Below are positions 5,336 to 5,361 of a stretch of DNA of 5,361 nt, in pieces. A program made the position numbers and the translations under genes. Numbering within the stretch: position 1 is the first letter of the stretch; every line of letters begins with the position of its first letter. Under the pieces are notes generated by a model, which searched no databases, was not told the DNA's origin, and worked only from the letters and a program-made list of their open reading frames with translations. Source of the stretch: an uncultured Loktanella sp. (GTDB lineage: Bacteria; Pseudomonadota; Alphaproteobacteria; Rhodobacterales; Rhodobacteraceae); NCBI GenBank assembly GCA_913061335.1, contig CAJXTP010000207.1, positions 1-5,361 on the forward strand, given 5' to 3'.

Positions 5336-5361
5336 CTGTCTCTTATACACATCTGACGCTG
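5336..5361. other. Nextera Read 1-side adapter remnant (sequencing artifact)
   Basis: Bases 5336-5354 are the reverse complement of the 19-bp Tn5 mosaic end (CTGTCTCTTATACACATCT), and GACGCTG (5355-5361) matches the start of the reverse-complemented Nextera Read 1 tail. This is not genomic. It supplies a TGA that falsely closes the membrane-protein ORF at about 5356. Confidence 0.98.

Noticed and set aside
1..5361. Terminal inverted repeats of a transposon (matching 19-bp ends in opposite orientation)
   Set aside because: The repeats are the Tn5 mosaic ends flanked by Nextera Read 1 and Read 2 tails, with no transposase and only housekeeping genes between. They are library adapters.

Overview
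The window is a bacterial contig bounded at both ends by untrimmed Nextera (Tn5 transposome) adapter sequence, so real genomic DNA runs only from about base 23 to base 5335. Protein content and gene order point to an alphaproteobacterium, most likely Rhodobacterales (Roseobacter-like). This rests on the style of RsfS, LeuC and LeuD, the split leuC / mini-ORF / leuD arrangement, and a small membrane protein following leuD. The assignment is inference from recognised families, not from a search.

Layout: the left part is read on the minus strand. An MscS-type mechanosensitive channel (573-1919) is followed downstream by the 5' part of rsfS, the ribosomal silencing factor, which is cut by the left contig end. 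The rsfS start is ambiguous: there are in-frame TTG and ATG candidates, plus a short overlapping upstream ORF that ends in an ATGA junction with the ATG. The right part is read on the plus strand, divergently from mscS. It holds leuC (2166-3572), a 47-codon ORF with a twin-arginine-like signal that overlaps the leuC stop by one base, leuD (3735-4340), a GC-rich hairpin, a gene-poor stretch, and the 5' part of an unidentified polytopic membrane protein cut by the right contig end.

Function: LeuC and LeuD form isopropylmalate isomerase, the second step of leucine biosynthesis. Both subunits look intact, with all three Fe-S cysteines in LeuC and the GDNFGCGSSREHAPWA active-site loop in LeuD. The leader upstream of leuC carries a possible 28-aa ORF laid over two small hairpins, one followed by four T's. 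This could be regulatory, but it lacks the runs of Leu codons expected of a classical leucine attenuator.

Most of the window is ordinary chromosomal housekeeping DNA. I see no mobile element, CRISPR array, RNA gene or clear novel system. The points most worth a second look are the signal-peptide-like mini-ORF between leuC and leuD, the leuC leader, the uncharacterised membrane protein beside the leucine genes, and the adapter contamination that adds false residues to any ORF running off the contig.
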